Counted from the first letter of the stretch, positions 41,571-51,107 are shown. The stretch: 64,000 nucleotides of DNA from Hoylesella loescheii DSM 19665 = JCM 12249 = ATCC 15930 (GCF_000378085.1 NZ_KB899218.1:81588-145587); one strand, 5' to 3'. The notes: a model not told the origin generated them from the sequence alone. Numbers and translations are program-made.

Positions 41571-42287
41571 TTAACGTTCGCGACCGAAGATGCGGAGCAG
41601 GTAAAGGAAGAGGTTGATGAAGTCGAGATACAACGTTAACGAACCCATCAAGGCCGTCTTTTGTGCACCTTCTCCCATGTCTTCTGCCTGTGCCAGCATG
41701 CGTTTAATTTTCTGCGAGTCGTACGCAGTAAGACCAACGAACACCAAAACGCCGATGTAACTTAGTATAAGGTCGAAGCTGCTGCTCTTCAGCAACAAGA
41801 GATTTACCAGCGAGGCAATAATAAGTCCAACGAGCGCCATGATAAGCAGCTTGCCCAAACCTGTGAGGTCGGCCTTGGTGAAGTAGCCAAATGCGGCCAT
41901 AACACCAAACGTTCCGGCGGTGATGAAGAACACTTTGGTGATAACATCAGCCGAATAAACTAGGAATATCACAGAAAGTGTAGCACCATTAAGTGCCGAA
42001 TAGAGGATGAAAAGCAATGTTGCCGTGGTTAGCGACAGCCTATCGATAAAGCGGCTGATGCCATATACCAATCCCAGTTCGGCCAGGAGAAGTGCCCAGA
42101 AGATGCCACGACTCTCGTACACCGATTGCATCAACACTTCTGAATGTGCAACACCGTAGGCCGTTACGCCTGTTATGATGAGGGCTAAGGTCATCCATAC
42201 ATATACCTTACGCATCAGCGCAGGAAACGCTAACGAAAGTGCACCCTCTTTTTCTCTTATTAGTCTGTCCAAATCTTGTTGTTCCAT
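41571..42287 (-). CDS. Bax inhibitor-1/YccA family membrane protein
   Basis: 238 residues with seven predicted hydrophobic segments. It has the family's C-terminal VGLTAYDSQKIKRM, with the conserved Asp that sits in the pore of BI-1 proteins, and FILYSALNGATLSVIFLVY. Members form pH-gated calcium leak channels or FtsH-linked quality-control proteins in the cytoplasmic membrane. It is a single-gene unit with its own promoter. Confidence 0.92.
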   Translation of the reverse strand: MEQQDLDRLIREKEGALSLAFPALMRKVYVWMTLALIITGVTAYGVAHSEVLMQSVYESRGIFWALLLAELGLVYGISRFIDRLSLTTATLLFILYSALNGATLSVIFLVYSADVITKVFFITAGTFGVMAAFGYFTKADLTGLGKLLIMALVGLIIASLVNLLLLKSSSFDLILSYIGVLVFVGLTAYDSQKIKRMLAQAEDMGEGAQKTALMGSLTLYLDFINLFLYLLRIFGRER

Positions 42288-42320
42288 AACTTTTGTTTTT
42301 CTTTAATTGATTTGCAATCA

Positions 42321-42328
42321 CAAAGATA
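42321..42328 (-). promoter_or_regulatory. Bacteroidetes -7 element for the BI-1 family gene
   Basis: TATCTTTG on the minus strand, about 35 bp before the start codon. Confidence 0.6.
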
Positions 42329-42794
42329 CGGTGTTTTCTTCAATAAGCGATTAAACTTTCAAAGATTTTAACTATTGGATGCTTTGAACTTTTCTGCTTC
42401 TTGGTTTTGGCGCTCTTTCTTGCTCGTTAGTCGCCTTTTTACGCTTAACTAGCTGTTTAACAGTATGTTTACATATAAGTTAAGGGCAAGTGGAGATGAT
42501 AGAACAACCCACGAACATGGTGACTTACAAACTGCAAAAAATGAACATATAAGACATGTTATATTGCAGCCTTTGTACAAAAAACGAACCAAATCAATGC
42601 CATGCAGCACGAAAAATCAAATTTTCCTTTACTATATGGTGTCTTTTTCGTATTTTCGCAGAGTATAATAATAAGTCAACTGTGGAGATTTAGTAGAGAA
42701 GTTAAAGACTTGAGAAGTTAAAGAAGCGTAGGAGTTAAGATATTAAGCCAATATATTTGGTGTTGTGGGGCAAAGAAAATTGTATGCCCAAAAC

Positions 42795-42890
42795 TCGTGA
42801 ACTTGCAAACTTATAAACTTGTCAACCAACTGCACTGCTGCAAGGCGGTGGGCTTAGCGCCTTAACTTCTTAACTCCTTAACTTCAATAT
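42795..42890 (+). repeat. AACT-type short repeats ahead of the PgpH-type gene
   Basis: CGTGAACTTGCAAACTTATA, then AACTTGTCAACC, then TTAACTTCTTAACTCC and TTAACTTC, ending about 7 nt before the start codon. Confidence 0.6.
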
Positions 42891-42894
42891 AAAG

Positions 42895-44949
42895 ATGAAC
42901 AAATCCATTATAACCAAAGGTCGCAACCTGAACAGCGTGCTTTCATTGAGCGGTTTCGTGCTGGTGTCGCTGTTGGTCATCGTGTGGTTTCTGCCGCGAA
43001 ACAATACGCCGCAGATGCGTTACGATGTGGGTAAGCCATGGATGTATGCGTCGCTCATCGCCAAATTCGACTTCCCCGTTTATAAATCCGATGCGGTTAT
43101 ACAGCAAGAGAAAGACTCGCTGCTGGCTTATTTCCAACCCTACTACAACTACGACAAGGGAATGGAAAGGCGACAGTTAGGCAAGTTGCATGCCGATTAC
43201 CCTCGGGGCATTCCCGGTTTGCCGGCTGCTCAGATGCGAACGCTATACGATAGGCTGCATCGCCTTTATCAAGCGGGTATCATTAGCACACCGCAATATA
43301 ACAGCATAGCCAAAGATTCGGTCAATATGGTACGCGTTATCATCGGCAAACGCGTGCAAAGCATGCAGATAGGATGCATCTACAGCACGCTGAAAGCCTA
43401 CGAACAGCTGTTGCGCGACAACGTGCTGGCCGACTATCGTACGGCGTTGCAACAGGCAAATGTCGTTAGCTATCTGCAACCCAACATGACCTACGATAAG
43501 AATCGCACTACAACCGAGCTAAACGACTTGTTGGGGTCGGTGCCATTGGCAAGTGGCATGGTGCTGTCGGGTCAGAAAATAATCGACCGCGGCGAGATTG
43601 TGAACGACTATTCGTACCGTGTTTTGGCATCGCTCGAGAAGGAAACGGCACGCCGCAACGTGTCGAAGGCCGAGATAAAGAATACCGTCATCGGGCAGTT
43701 TATCTACGTTTTGATGCTGCTTTGCCTCTTCACGTGTTTCATTGTGATGTTTAGGCCGCAATATTTGGGTAAGGCTCGCTCGGTGGTGATGCTCTATGTG
43801 ATGATAACCGTTTATCCCGTGATGGTGTCGCTCTTTATGGAGCACAGCCTGTTAAGCGTGTATATCATCCCGTTTGCTATCGGCCCGATGTTTATTCGCG
43901 TGTTCATGGATTCGCGTACAGCTTTCATCAGCCACCTTGTATCAATGCTCATCTGCGCCGTAGCTGTGAAATACCAGTTTGAATTCTTGCTTTTACAGCT
44001 TATAAGTGGCTTGGTGGCTATCTATTCGTTGAGCGACCTGTCGGGTAGGGCACAGTTATTTAAGTGCGCCCTGTTCGTAACCGTGGCCAACTTCGTTACG
44101 TTCTTTACGCTGCAGTTGATGCAAACGGGCGACATCGGCAATTTTGAAGTGAACATGTACAGCCACTTTGTGGCCAACGGCGTATTGCTATTGCTGGCCT
44201 ATCCCTTGATGTTCGTTATCGAGCGCACCTTTGGTTTCACTTCTAACGTTACGCTTTTCGAACTCTCCAACACCAACAAGGGTATGCTACGAAAGATGAG
44301 CGAGGTGGCGCCAGGCACATTCCAGCACTCTATCACCGTGGGTAACTTGGCGGCCGAGATAGCCAATCGCATTGGAGCAGACAGTTTGCTGGTGCGTACG
44401 GGAGCACTTTATCACGACATTGGGAAAATGAAAGCCCCTGTGTTTTTCACCGAAAACCAAGTGGGCGTTAATCCCCACAAGGGCTTGCCTTATAAGGAAA
44501 GTGCGCGTATCATCATCAGTCACGTAACCGAGGGATTGAAAATGGCCGAGAAAGCCAATCTTCCCACCTTCATTCGTGAGTTTATCCTTACCCACCATGG
44601 TACGGGAATGGCTAAGTATTTTTATATTAACTATAAGAACGAACACCCCGATGAGGAGGTGGATGTTCGCGATTTCTCTTATCCTGGTCCTGATCCCTTT
44701 ACCCGCGAGCAGGCCATATTGATGATGGCCGACGCCGTAGAGGCCGCTTCGCGCTCGCTGCCCGAGTACACCGAAGAGAGTATCAAGGGGTTGATTGATC
44801 GTATGGTCGACACTCAATTGGAAGAAGGGCACTTTAAGGAATGCCCCATTACGTTTAGGGATATTGCCGTGGCAAAGGCCGTTATGCTAGAAAGACTCAA
44901 GAGTATTTATCATACGCGCGTCTCATATCCAGAACTGAAACAGGCGTGA
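42895..44949 (+). CDS. 7TM-HD domain phosphodiesterase, PgpH-like
   Basis: 684 residues. It has an N-terminal anchor helix (about 14-34), a large extracytoplasmic 7TMR-HDED domain (about 40-260), seven transmembrane segments (about 270-445), and a cytoplasmic HD domain with FQHSITVGNLAAEIANRIG, YHDIGK (H507-D508) and LTHHG. PgpH proteins of this architecture hydrolyse cyclic di-AMP. The metal-binding His/Asp residues are intact. No other c-di-AMP gene is in the window. Confidence 0.92.
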   Translation: MNKSIITKGRNLNSVLSLSGFVLVSLLVIVWFLPRNNTPQMRYDVGKPWMYASLIAKFDFPVYKSDAVIQQEKDSLLAYFQPYYNYDKGMERRQLGKLHADYPRGIPGLPAAQMRTLYDRLHRLYQAGIISTPQYNSIAKDSVNMVRVIIGKRVQSMQIGCIYSTLKAYEQLLRDNVLADYRTALQQANVVSYLQPNMTYDKNRTTTELNDLLGSVPLASGMVLSGQKIIDRGEIVNDYSYRVLASLEKETARRNVSKAEIKNTVIGQFIYVLMLLCLFTCFIVMFRPQYLGKARSVVMLYVMITVYPVMVSLFMEHSLLSVYIIPFAIGPMFIRVFMDSRTAFISHLVSMLICAVAVKYQFEFLLLQLISGLVAIYSLSDLSGRAQLFKCALFVTVANFVTFFTLQLMQTGDIGNFEVNMYSHFVANGVLLLLAYPLMFVIERTFGFTSNVTLFELSNTNKGMLRKMSEVAPGTFQHSITVGNLAAEIANRIGADSLLVRTGALYHDIGKMKAPVFFTENQVGVNPHKGLPYKESARIIISHVTEGLKMAEKANLPTFIREFILTHHGTGMAKYFYINYKNEHPDEEVDVRDFSYPGPDPFTREQAILMMADAVEAASRSLPEYTEESIKGLIDRMVDTQLEEGHFKECPITFRDIAVAKAVMLERLKSIYHTRVSYPELKQA

Positions 44950-45126
44950 TGCAGGGCCCTTGTATCACGAAATATTATAGGGCAGATTGCAAGAAACGCC
45001 CTGCCCCATCTGCACAATTTATTGATTACGTGCAACAAACGATGATTCTAGTAAATAATATCGTAATAATAACATTAAGATTGGTTAAAAGTTGAAGGTA
45101 AATAGTAATAATCCGAACAATTTCAC

Positions 45127-45134
45127 TAACTTTG
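45127..45134 (+). promoter_or_regulatory. Bacteroidetes -7 element for the FadL-type porin gene
   Basis: TAACTTTG, 29 bp ahead of the start codon; no clear -33 partner. Confidence 0.5.
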
Positions 45135-45162
45135 TAACCAAGAATATTAACAACTGTTTAAT

Positions 45163-46704
45163 ATGCGCTCATTAAAAAAGGCCAGTGTGGCCGCTGTCTT
45201 GGCAATGTCTTGCCAATCGTTGTTCGCTGGGGGACTTCTAACGAACACCAACCAAAACATTGCTTTCAACCGCAACTTTGCACGTGATGGCGTGATCGCT
45301 ATCGATGGTGTTTACAGCAATCCAGCTGGTATAGCCTTCCTTGAAAAAGGTTGGCATTTGTCTTTTAACTTCCAAAACGCCTACCAAACACGTACCATTC
45401 AAAGCGGAATGGCAGTGGAAGCAGCTCAATCTACTCCTTTTTATAAGCCGTTTATGCTGAATGGCGGCGACGCCGAAGGCATCAAGAAGTATGTAGGAAA
45501 GGCCTCGGTGCCCATCCTTCCTTCGTTCCAAGGTGCATACGTAGGCGAAAAATGGAGCTTCCAACTGGGTGTCGGCCTCATAGGAGGTGGTGGAAAGGCC
45601 ACGTTTGATGAGGGATTGGGTTCTTTTGAACGTCAAGTGGCACTTATCCCAGCAGCTTTGGCACAAGCTGGACTAGCATCTGCCACCCCTGCTTACTCGT
45701 TATCGAGCAACATAAATGGGCAACAATACATCTTTGGCGTACAAATGGGTGCCTCATACAAGTTTAACGACAACCTCTCGGCATACGCAGGCATGCGTGT
45801 GAACTATGTTTACAACAAGTATACGGGAAGTATCACGAACATAACGGCCAACATTGCCGGTGCAAACGAGAACCTCTATGGCTACTTCGGCAACCGAGCA
45901 AGTCAGCTTAACGCACAAGCTGCAGCGCTGAAAGCACAAGCCGAGGCCACAGCCGATGCTACATTGAAGGCTAAATTGCTTGCTGGAGCGGCTCAGGCAG
46001 AAGGTGGCGCCAAGCTGATGACCGAAAAACAGGGTCAGGTGAAGGATAAACACTTGGAATGTACACAAACGGGATGGGGCGTAACGCCAATTATCGGTCT
46101 GGACTTTAAGACAGGCCGTTGGAACTTCGGTACGCGATTGGAGTTCAATACGCATCTCAACATAGAGAATAACACCAAGGTTGACGACACGGGACTGTTC
46201 CAACACGGTGTGAATACACCAAGCGACTTGCCCGGCCTCTGGACTGCGGGTGCGCAATATTCCATCTTACCCAACCTCCGCGCAATGGCTTCGTACCATC
46301 TCTACTTTGACAAGAGCGCGAAAATGGCCAACGATAAGCAAAAGCTTCTTGGTGGAAACACGCAAGAATTCTTGGCCGGTATGGAGTGGGACATAACGCC
46401 CGACATCACTATTAGTGCAGGCGGACAGCGCACGCAATACAGCTTGGGCGACGGCGCATACCTCTCGGACATGAGCTTCGTTACCAGTAGCTACTCTATT
46501 GGCTTTGGTGCTCAGGTGCGATTGGCCAAGAACATGAGGCTCAACATGGCCTACTTCTGGACCAACTACGAGAACTTCGACAAGAAATACAAGCAAACGG
46601 TGGTGACAAACGCCAATCCTTTGGCCACCGTTACGCTCGACAATACAGATCGATTTACCCGTACCAACAAGGTGTTGGGTGTGGGACTTGACATCGATTT
46701 TTAA
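45163..46704 (+). CDS. OmpP1/FadL/TodX-family outer-membrane transporter
   Basis: 513 residues. The signal peptide ends SLFA-GGLLTNTNQN. The family's N-terminal hatch motif is visible as NRNFARDGVIAIDGVYSNPAGIAFLEKGWHLSFN. The barrel ends in a C-terminal aromatic (LGVGLDIDF). An Ala-rich coiled segment (about 245-285, AAALKAQAEATADATLKAKL) is inserted, longer than usual for the family. FadL-type proteins let hydrophobic compounds such as fatty acids through the outer membrane by lateral diffusion. Confidence 0.9.
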   Translation: MRSLKKASVAAVLAMSCQSLFAGGLLTNTNQNIAFNRNFARDGVIAIDGVYSNPAGIAFLEKGWHLSFNFQNAYQTRTIQSGMAVEAAQSTPFYKPFMLNGGDAEGIKKYVGKASVPILPSFQGAYVGEKWSFQLGVGLIGGGGKATFDEGLGSFERQVALIPAALAQAGLASATPAYSLSSNINGQQYIFGVQMGASYKFNDNLSAYAGMRVNYVYNKYTGSITNITANIAGANENLYGYFGNRASQLNAQAAALKAQAEATADATLKAKLLAGAAQAEGGAKLMTEKQGQVKDKHLECTQTGWGVTPIIGLDFKTGRWNFGTRLEFNTHLNIENNTKVDDTGLFQHGVNTPSDLPGLWTAGAQYSILPNLRAMASYHLYFDKSAKMANDKQKLLGGNTQEFLAGMEWDITPDITISAGGQRTQYSLGDGAYLSDMSFVTSSYSIGFGAQVRLAKNMRLNMAYFWTNYENFDKKYKQTVVTNANPLATVTLDNTDRFTRTNKVLGVGLDIDF

Positions 46705-46737
46705 GAATTAATACTTTATCTAACTCTCTAATTCTCT

Positions 46738-46781
46738 GCCCATATCTTCATCCGCGAGGACAAAACGATATGGGCCTTTTT
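46738..46781 (+). terminator. Rho-independent terminator of the FadL-type gene
   Basis: GCCCATATC (46738-46746) pairs with GATATGGGC (46767-46775), followed by C and TTTTT. Confidence 0.8.
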
Positions 46782-46888
46782 ATGTCTGTTCGCCAAATGC
46801 GTTGCACAAGGCCTGCGATAATCCTTTCTTTAAAACACAAGTGCCTGTCGGCTATTTGCTCACGGCAAAGTCATTTCTACGCTAGGTG

Positions 46889-47247
46889 GGGATAAAACAC
46901 AATCATTATGGCTTCTGTCGCGTAGCACTAGTTGGCAAGATAACCATTCCTTTACCTCTCCAATCTTGTTCAGGGGGCATGGTCTCTTATCCCAAACTCA
47001 CCAATCAACCCCTCCGTCATTCGCATTTTCATCGTTCAGAAAATGCATTTTCTAAGCTCTGATTATGCATTATTACATTAACCGCAGTGCTAAACATGTT
47101 TTGGACGGCTGTTCCATGTTATCTGGAATGCTGTTCCAGTTGAATTGGAACCCAATTCCAACTTATCTGGAACAGGTTTCCATCTTAGCTGTACCAAAGC
47201 GAGAGCTTAAAAAACTCACTACAAGCGCTTATTGGGTGGGGAATGAA
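46889..47247 (-). repeat. ~359-bp composite intergenic repeat, copy 1 (reverse)
   Basis: Reverse complement of 54697-55055 by eye over its whole length. Shared strings include CCTCTCCAATCTTGTTCAG, GGCTTCTGTCGCGTAG, CGAGAGCTTAAAAAACTCAC, AAGCGCTTATTGGGTGGGGA and the internal dyad array. It lies 7.4 kb from its partner in inverted orientation. Confidence 0.8.
47103..47195. repeat. 22-bp-period dyad array, copy 4 (inside composite repeat 1)
   Basis: Units begin at 47103, 47125, 47147, 47169, with a fifth half-site (GTACC) at 47191: GGACGGCTGTTCC, GGAATGCTGTTCC, GGAACCCAATTCC and GGAACAGGTTTCC. The linkers are ATGTTATCT, AGTTGAATT, AACTTATCT and ATCTTAGCT. Confidence 0.9.
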
Positions 47248-47341
47248 AGATGGACTTTGGAGGGCGGAGAGGTGGGTTGTTGGTCGTGATAGGCTGTGGA
47301 ATGAACAGCCTAGATGGTGCCAAACTCGCATCAAACGTAAC

Positions 47342-47458
47342 GTGAATTCGAGATAAGATACGATGCTATCTTGAGCAAGATTAGATAAAAAACGAATGGC
47401 AGTCTCACTAACTAGCGCCACGCGATAGTCGACATAGCGAACATCTCTTATCCCGACC
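47342..47458. repeat. GGGATAAG-type repeat fragment
   Basis: GATAAGATACGATGC, TGAGCAAGATTAGATAAAA and ACTAGCGCCACGCG match the reverse complement of 19014-19085 and, more loosely, the ends of the composite repeats. Confidence 0.55.
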
Positions 47459-47634
47459 TCGCGTGTCTCTACGTTTTTCGCTTCTCCTTATAGTTTAAGC
47501 GTCTATCGTTTCCTATTCAAACGAAGGCTCGAAAATACTGCACATGCAGCCGTTAAACGTGCGGTAAATTTGTTAAAATGTTTAAAGTCCCTTTAAAGCG
47601 GAACAATAAAAGATGGGAATAGGATACTTTTACA

Positions 47635-47657
47635 TATTTTTGCAGTGCGTTTAAACG
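47635..47657 (+). promoter_or_regulatory. Promoter and palindrome ahead of the XRE-cupin gene
   Basis: TATTTTTG (47635-47642) fits TAnnTTTG. The perfect palindrome CGTTTAAACG (47648-47657) covers the expected transcription start. A regulator binding there would block initiation, so this is a plausible autoregulatory operator. Confidence 0.5.
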
Positions 47658-47694
47658 TACCTTTGAGGTACAAGAAAGAACTTAAATAGAAACA

Positions 47695-48249
47695 ATGGAA
47701 GAATCAATAAAATCAATCGGGCAGCGCCTTAAAGGCTTGCGCGAAGTGCTAAACATACCCGCAGAGGAGATTGCCGACCTGTGTGAAATCTCCCTAGAGC
47801 ATTACTTGAAGATGGAAGACGGCACGGCCGACCCTTCGGTTTATCGTTTGGCGAAAATCTCGAAACGCTATGGCATCGACCTCGATGTGCTGCTTTTTGG
47901 CGAAGAACCTCGTATGAGCGCCTACTATCTCACACGTAAAGGCAGCGGATTGAGTGTAGAACGTGGCAACGATTATAAGTATCAAAGTCTGGGCAGTGGT
48001 TTCCGCGGTCGCAAGATGGAACCTTTCCTCGCGCAAGTAGACCCACTTCCCGAAGGAAAATCCTATCGCAAGAACACCCATAACGGTCAAGAGTTCGACT
48101 ATATCGTTGAAGGCGTGATGGAATTGACGCTTGGCGAGAAGGTAATGATACTTAAAGAGGGCGACAGCGTTTACTTCGACGCCACAAAACCACATCGCAT
48201 GCAAGCCCTAGGGGGTAAGCCTGTGAAGTTTTTATGTGTTATAATGTAG
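47695..48249 (+). CDS. XRE-family regulator with C-terminal cupin domain
   Basis: 184 residues. A helix-turn-helix domain (about 5-65, IGQRLKGLREVLNIPAEEIADLC with LEHYLKMEDG) is joined to a cupin_2 barrel (about 105-182: NGQEFDYIVEGVMELTLGEKVMILKEGD and SVYFDATKPHRMQAL). Proteins of this type sense small ligands with the cupin and often control neighbouring metabolic genes. The gene is 13 bp ahead of an acyl-CoA synthetase gene, its likely cotranscribed target. Confidence 0.9.
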   Translation: MEESIKSIGQRLKGLREVLNIPAEEIADLCEISLEHYLKMEDGTADPSVYRLAKISKRYGIDLDVLLFGEEPRMSAYYLTRKGSGLSVERGNDYKYQSLGSGFRGRKMEPFLAQVDPLPEGKSYRKNTHNGQEFDYIVEGVMELTLGEKVMILKEGDSVYFDATKPHRMQALGGKPVKFLCVIM

Positions 48250-48262
48250 GAGAAAAACACCG

Positions 48263-49921
48263 ATGGTAGAAAGATTTTTAAAGCAAACAAGTTTCACTTC
48301 GACAGAAGATTATAATAAGAACCTTCAGTTCATCATTCCGGATAACTTTAATTTCGCTTACGATGTGATGGACGCTTGGGCGGCCGAAGCCCCCGAAAAA
48401 ACGGCCCTTATATGGACTAGCGACGAAGGAGGAGAACATATATTCACCTTCGCAGAGTTGAAAAGAGAGAGCGATCGCGCCGCTTCTTACTTCCAAGAGT
48501 TGGATATTGGCCGTGGCGACATGGTGATGCTCATCCTTAAACGTAAGTACGAATGGTGGATTGCCATGCTGGCCTTGTGCAAGATAGGTGCTGTGGCCAT
48601 TCCCGCCACCCACATGCTCACCACCCACGACATTGTTTATCGCAACAATAGCGCCAGCGTTAAGGCCATCGTATGTGTGGGCGAAGACTATGTTCTTACG
48701 CAGATAAGGGGTGCAATGCCCGACAGTCCTACGGTGAAGACGCTCATTAGCATCGGCCCCGACGTGCCCGAAGGCTTCCTTTGCTGGCAAACGGGCGTAG
48801 AAAAGGCCGCTCCCTTTGTGCGTCCTAGTCACGTTAACGACAACGAAGACACCATGTTGATGTACTTTACCAGTGGAACGAGCGGCGAACCGAAGATGGT
48901 TGCCCACGATTTTCTTTATCCCTTGGGCCACATTCCCACAGGTGTGTTCTGGCATAACCTTGGTCCTGACAGCATCCATCTTACCGTTGCCGACACTGGT
49001 TGGGGAAAAGCCGTGTGGGGAAAGCTATACGGACAGTGGATTGCAGGTGCTGCCGTGTTCGTGTTTGATCATGAAAAGTTCTCTGCCGACAAAATATTGC
49101 GCATGATAGAGAAGTATCGCATCACCTCGTTTTGTGCTCCACCAACAGTATATCGCTTCCTCATACACGAAGATTTCAATGATTACGACCTCAGTTCGCT
49201 TACCTATTGCACCACGGCAGGCGAGGCATTGAACGCCGCCGTTTATCGCAAGTTCTACGAACGCACGGGAGTTAAGCTGATGGAAGGTTTCGGACAGACC
49301 GAAACATGTATGACTCTGGGCACGATGCCGTGGATGGAACCCAAGCCAGGATCGATGGGTAAGCCCAACGCACAATATGATATAGACCTTGTTCGCCCCG
49401 ATGGCACATCGTGCGAGGATGGTGAAAAGGGTCAGATTGTTGTTCGCGTGGGCGACAAACGCCCATTAGGACTCTTCAAGGAGTATTATCGCGACCCCGA
49501 ATTAACCCACCAAGCCAACCACGACGGCGTGTATTACACGGGCGACATAGCATGGCGCGACGAAGACGGATATTATTGGTTTGTGGGCAGAGCCGATGAT
49601 GTGATAAAGAGTAGTGGCTATCGTATCGGTCCGTTTGAAGTGGAAAGTGCACTGATGACACACCCTGCCGTGGTGGAATGTGCCATTACGGGCGTACCCG
49701 ATGAGATTCGCGGTATGGTAGTTAAGGCCACAGTGGTGTTGCACGAAAAGTGGAAAAGTCGTGCAGGCGACGAGCTGAAGAAGGAACTGCAAGAGCATGT
49801 GAAGCACGAAACGGCACCTTATAAGTATCCGCGTATCGTAGAGTTCGTTGACGAATTGCCCAAAACCATCAGCGGAAAGATTAGGCGCGTGGAGATTAGG
49901 CAAAAGGATAACGCCAAATAA
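48263..49921 (+). CDS. AMP-forming acyl-CoA synthetase
   Basis: 552 residues, ANL superfamily. The P-loop is YFTSGTSGEPKMVAH (about 201-215). The A5 motif is EGFGQTET, the A7/A8 region GDIAWRDEDGYYWFVGRADDVIKSSGYRIGP, and the catalytic lysine K539 is in TISGKIRR. It activates a carboxylic acid to acyl-AMP and then acyl-CoA. Similarity to acetyl-CoA and medium-chain acyl-CoA ligases is clear, but the acid cannot be decided by eye. It forms a two-gene operon with the XRE-cupin regulator. Confidence 0.9.
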   Translation: MVERFLKQTSFTSTEDYNKNLQFIIPDNFNFAYDVMDAWAAEAPEKTALIWTSDEGGEHIFTFAELKRESDRAASYFQELDIGRGDMVMLILKRKYEWWIAMLALCKIGAVAIPATHMLTTHDIVYRNNSASVKAIVCVGEDYVLTQIRGAMPDSPTVKTLISIGPDVPEGFLCWQTGVEKAAPFVRPSHVNDNEDTMLMYFTSGTSGEPKMVAHDFLYPLGHIPTGVFWHNLGPDSIHLTVADTGWGKAVWGKLYGQWIAGAAVFVFDHEKFSADKILRMIEKYRITSFCAPPTVYRFLIHEDFNDYDLSSLTYCTTAGEALNAAVYRKFYERTGVKLMEGFGQTETCMTLGTMPWMEPKPGSMGKPNAQYDIDLVRPDGTSCEDGEKGQIVVRVGDKRPLGLFKEYYRDPELTHQANHDGVYYTGDIAWRDEDGYYWFVGRADDVIKSSGYRIGPFEVESALMTHPAVVECAITGVPDEIRGMVVKATVVLHEKWKSRAGDELKKELQEHVKHETAPYKYPRIVEFVDELPKTISGKIRRVEIRQKDNAK

Positions 49922-50234
49922 TCTTGGCGTTTATCGGCAAGAAGCATGACGTGCGCTTGGCTGTAAGGGTTCAATTGGGCCTTAGCGGGATAGCAACATC
50001 CTCCGCGATACGCACCTTGCCGCACACATATATATAAGGAGAACGCGAGTTGGGCATAATGCCTAACTCGCGTTCTCTTTTTATTTCTCTCAGCCATATA
50101 GTGCGCATGGTGCAAATATGCAGGGTAAGCAATGTTCGTTTGGCCATAACCTCGTTGTCGACAACGCAGCAAATGCACCCTTCATAAGAAGGCTGTTAGA
50201 GCCTTATAAGTGGACTTCGTGATTAGAGAAGCCG
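49922..50234. other. 313-bp convergent region with a strong bidirectional hairpin
   Basis: Nothing but the terminator at 50039-50082 and an overlapping variant of the TATATATAAGGAG motif (about 50023-50041). Confidence 0.5.
50039..50082 (+). terminator. Rho-independent terminator of the acyl-CoA synthetase operon
   Basis: An 18-bp stem (GAGAACGCGAGTTGGGCA with its complement, one G-T pair), 3-4-nt loop, then TTTTT. Confidence 0.9.
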
Positions 50235-50900
50235 TTATAGCTTGCTGCGGTCTAGTATCGTAATGCGTTTGCCTTCTACCCGAATGGCGCCAGCTTCTTG
50301 CAGTTCGGACATGGTTCTTAGCAACGAGAACTTCTGAATGCCAAAGCTTTCGGCAATCTCTTGTCGCGACTTATCGAGCAAAACCACGTTCGAACCTTGC
50401 TTGCCCGATGCCTCTTTGAGGAAGTAACCTACCTTTTCGCGGACGGTGAAGAGGCTTAACACGCGCATTTTCTTGGTAAGAAACACGTCGATGTTTGACA
50501 GCGTGGCTATGAAGTTGCGTCGTAACACGGGGTCGGTATCGATAAGTTCCACGAAATCGGCTTTCGACATGCGCATCACCGTTGTTTCTTTTTCCGTCTC
50601 AACACTAACGGGCATCAGGTTGTCTTTGGCAAAAATAAAAGCAGGCGCAACCAAATCGCCCACAACAAGACGGCTCACTTCCACCGATTTGCCCGAAAGG
50701 CTCACCATCCTAGCTACCATTTCGCCCTCCACAACGATGTCTACGTGGCGGTAGGGCATGCCGGCAAGAATATAGATGTCTTTCTTGTCGAACTTTACTA
50801 ACTTATGTTTGGCGCTGGCCACGATTTGTTCGAGGCGTTGCTCACTTACGTCGTTGAACAGTGGGCAACGTGTCAGCGCATTCTTGATTATCTTCTCCAT
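50235..50900 (-). CDS. Crp/Fnr-family transcriptional regulator
   Basis: 221 residues. A cyclic-nucleotide-binding-type beta roll (about 20-135, GDLVAPAFIFAKDN and VMRMSKADFVELI) precedes a C-terminal winged helix (about 150-215, SRQEIAESFGIQKFSLLRTMSELQEAGAI). There is no N-terminal Cys cluster of the FNR type (one Cys only, C12), so oxygen sensing by Fe-S is unlikely. TACATTTG on the minus strand at 50907-50914 is so close to the start codon that the mRNA may be nearly leaderless. Divergent from the cupin gene at 51108. Confidence 0.9.
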   Translation of the reverse strand: MEKIIKNALTRCPLFNDVSEQRLEQIVASAKHKLVKFDKKDIYILAGMPYRHVDIVVEGEMVARMVSLSGKSVEVSRLVVGDLVAPAFIFAKDNLMPVSVETEKETTVMRMSKADFVELIDTDPVLRRNFIATLSNIDVFLTKKMRVLSLFTVREKVGYFLKEASGKQGSNVVLLDKSRQEIAESFGIQKFSLLRTMSELQEAGAIRVEGKRITILDRSKL

Positions 50901-50906
50901 CGGTTA

Positions 50907-50914
50907 CAAATGTA
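50907..50914 (-). promoter_or_regulatory. -7 element immediately ahead of the Crp/Fnr gene
   Basis: TACATTTG on the minus strand, ending 6 bp before the ATG. Expected transcription start is at or within a few bases of the start codon. Confidence 0.45.
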
Positions 50915-51061
50915 GCTATAATTATTGTAATGGCATCCTATTTTGGTCACAAATGTTATCCTCTTAAACCTTGGTATGAATTTTGTACGGGTATTAACGA
51001 GCGTAAAACGGGTATCAGGTACAAACGATCTTCACGTTGCTTTGTTAGCTTGCCAGCCCGT

Positions 51062-51103
51062 CAACTCATAAGTTCATAAACTTGTCAACTCATAAACTCA
51101 TAT
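51062..51103 (+). repeat. AACT-type short repeats ahead of the cupin gene
   Basis: CAACTCATAAGTTCATAAAC, then TTGTCAACTCATAAACTCAT; ends about 5 nt before the start codon. Confidence 0.6.
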
Positions 51104-51107
51104 TGAT

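Larger units (their letters stand above)
42288..42894. other. 607-bp divergent gap with AACT-type repeats
   Basis: Besides the minus-strand promoter, it contains the AACT repeat in reverse orientation (about 42700-42745) and forward orientation (42795-42890), so the transcript ahead of the PgpH-type gene could fold back on itself. Confidence 0.5.
46705..47694. other. 990-bp repeat-rich gap
   Basis: Contains the porin terminator, composite repeat copy 1 (46889-47247, including dyad array 4), a GATAAG-type repeat fragment (47342-47458) and the promoter of the XRE-cupin gene. No credible gene. Confidence 0.65.
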
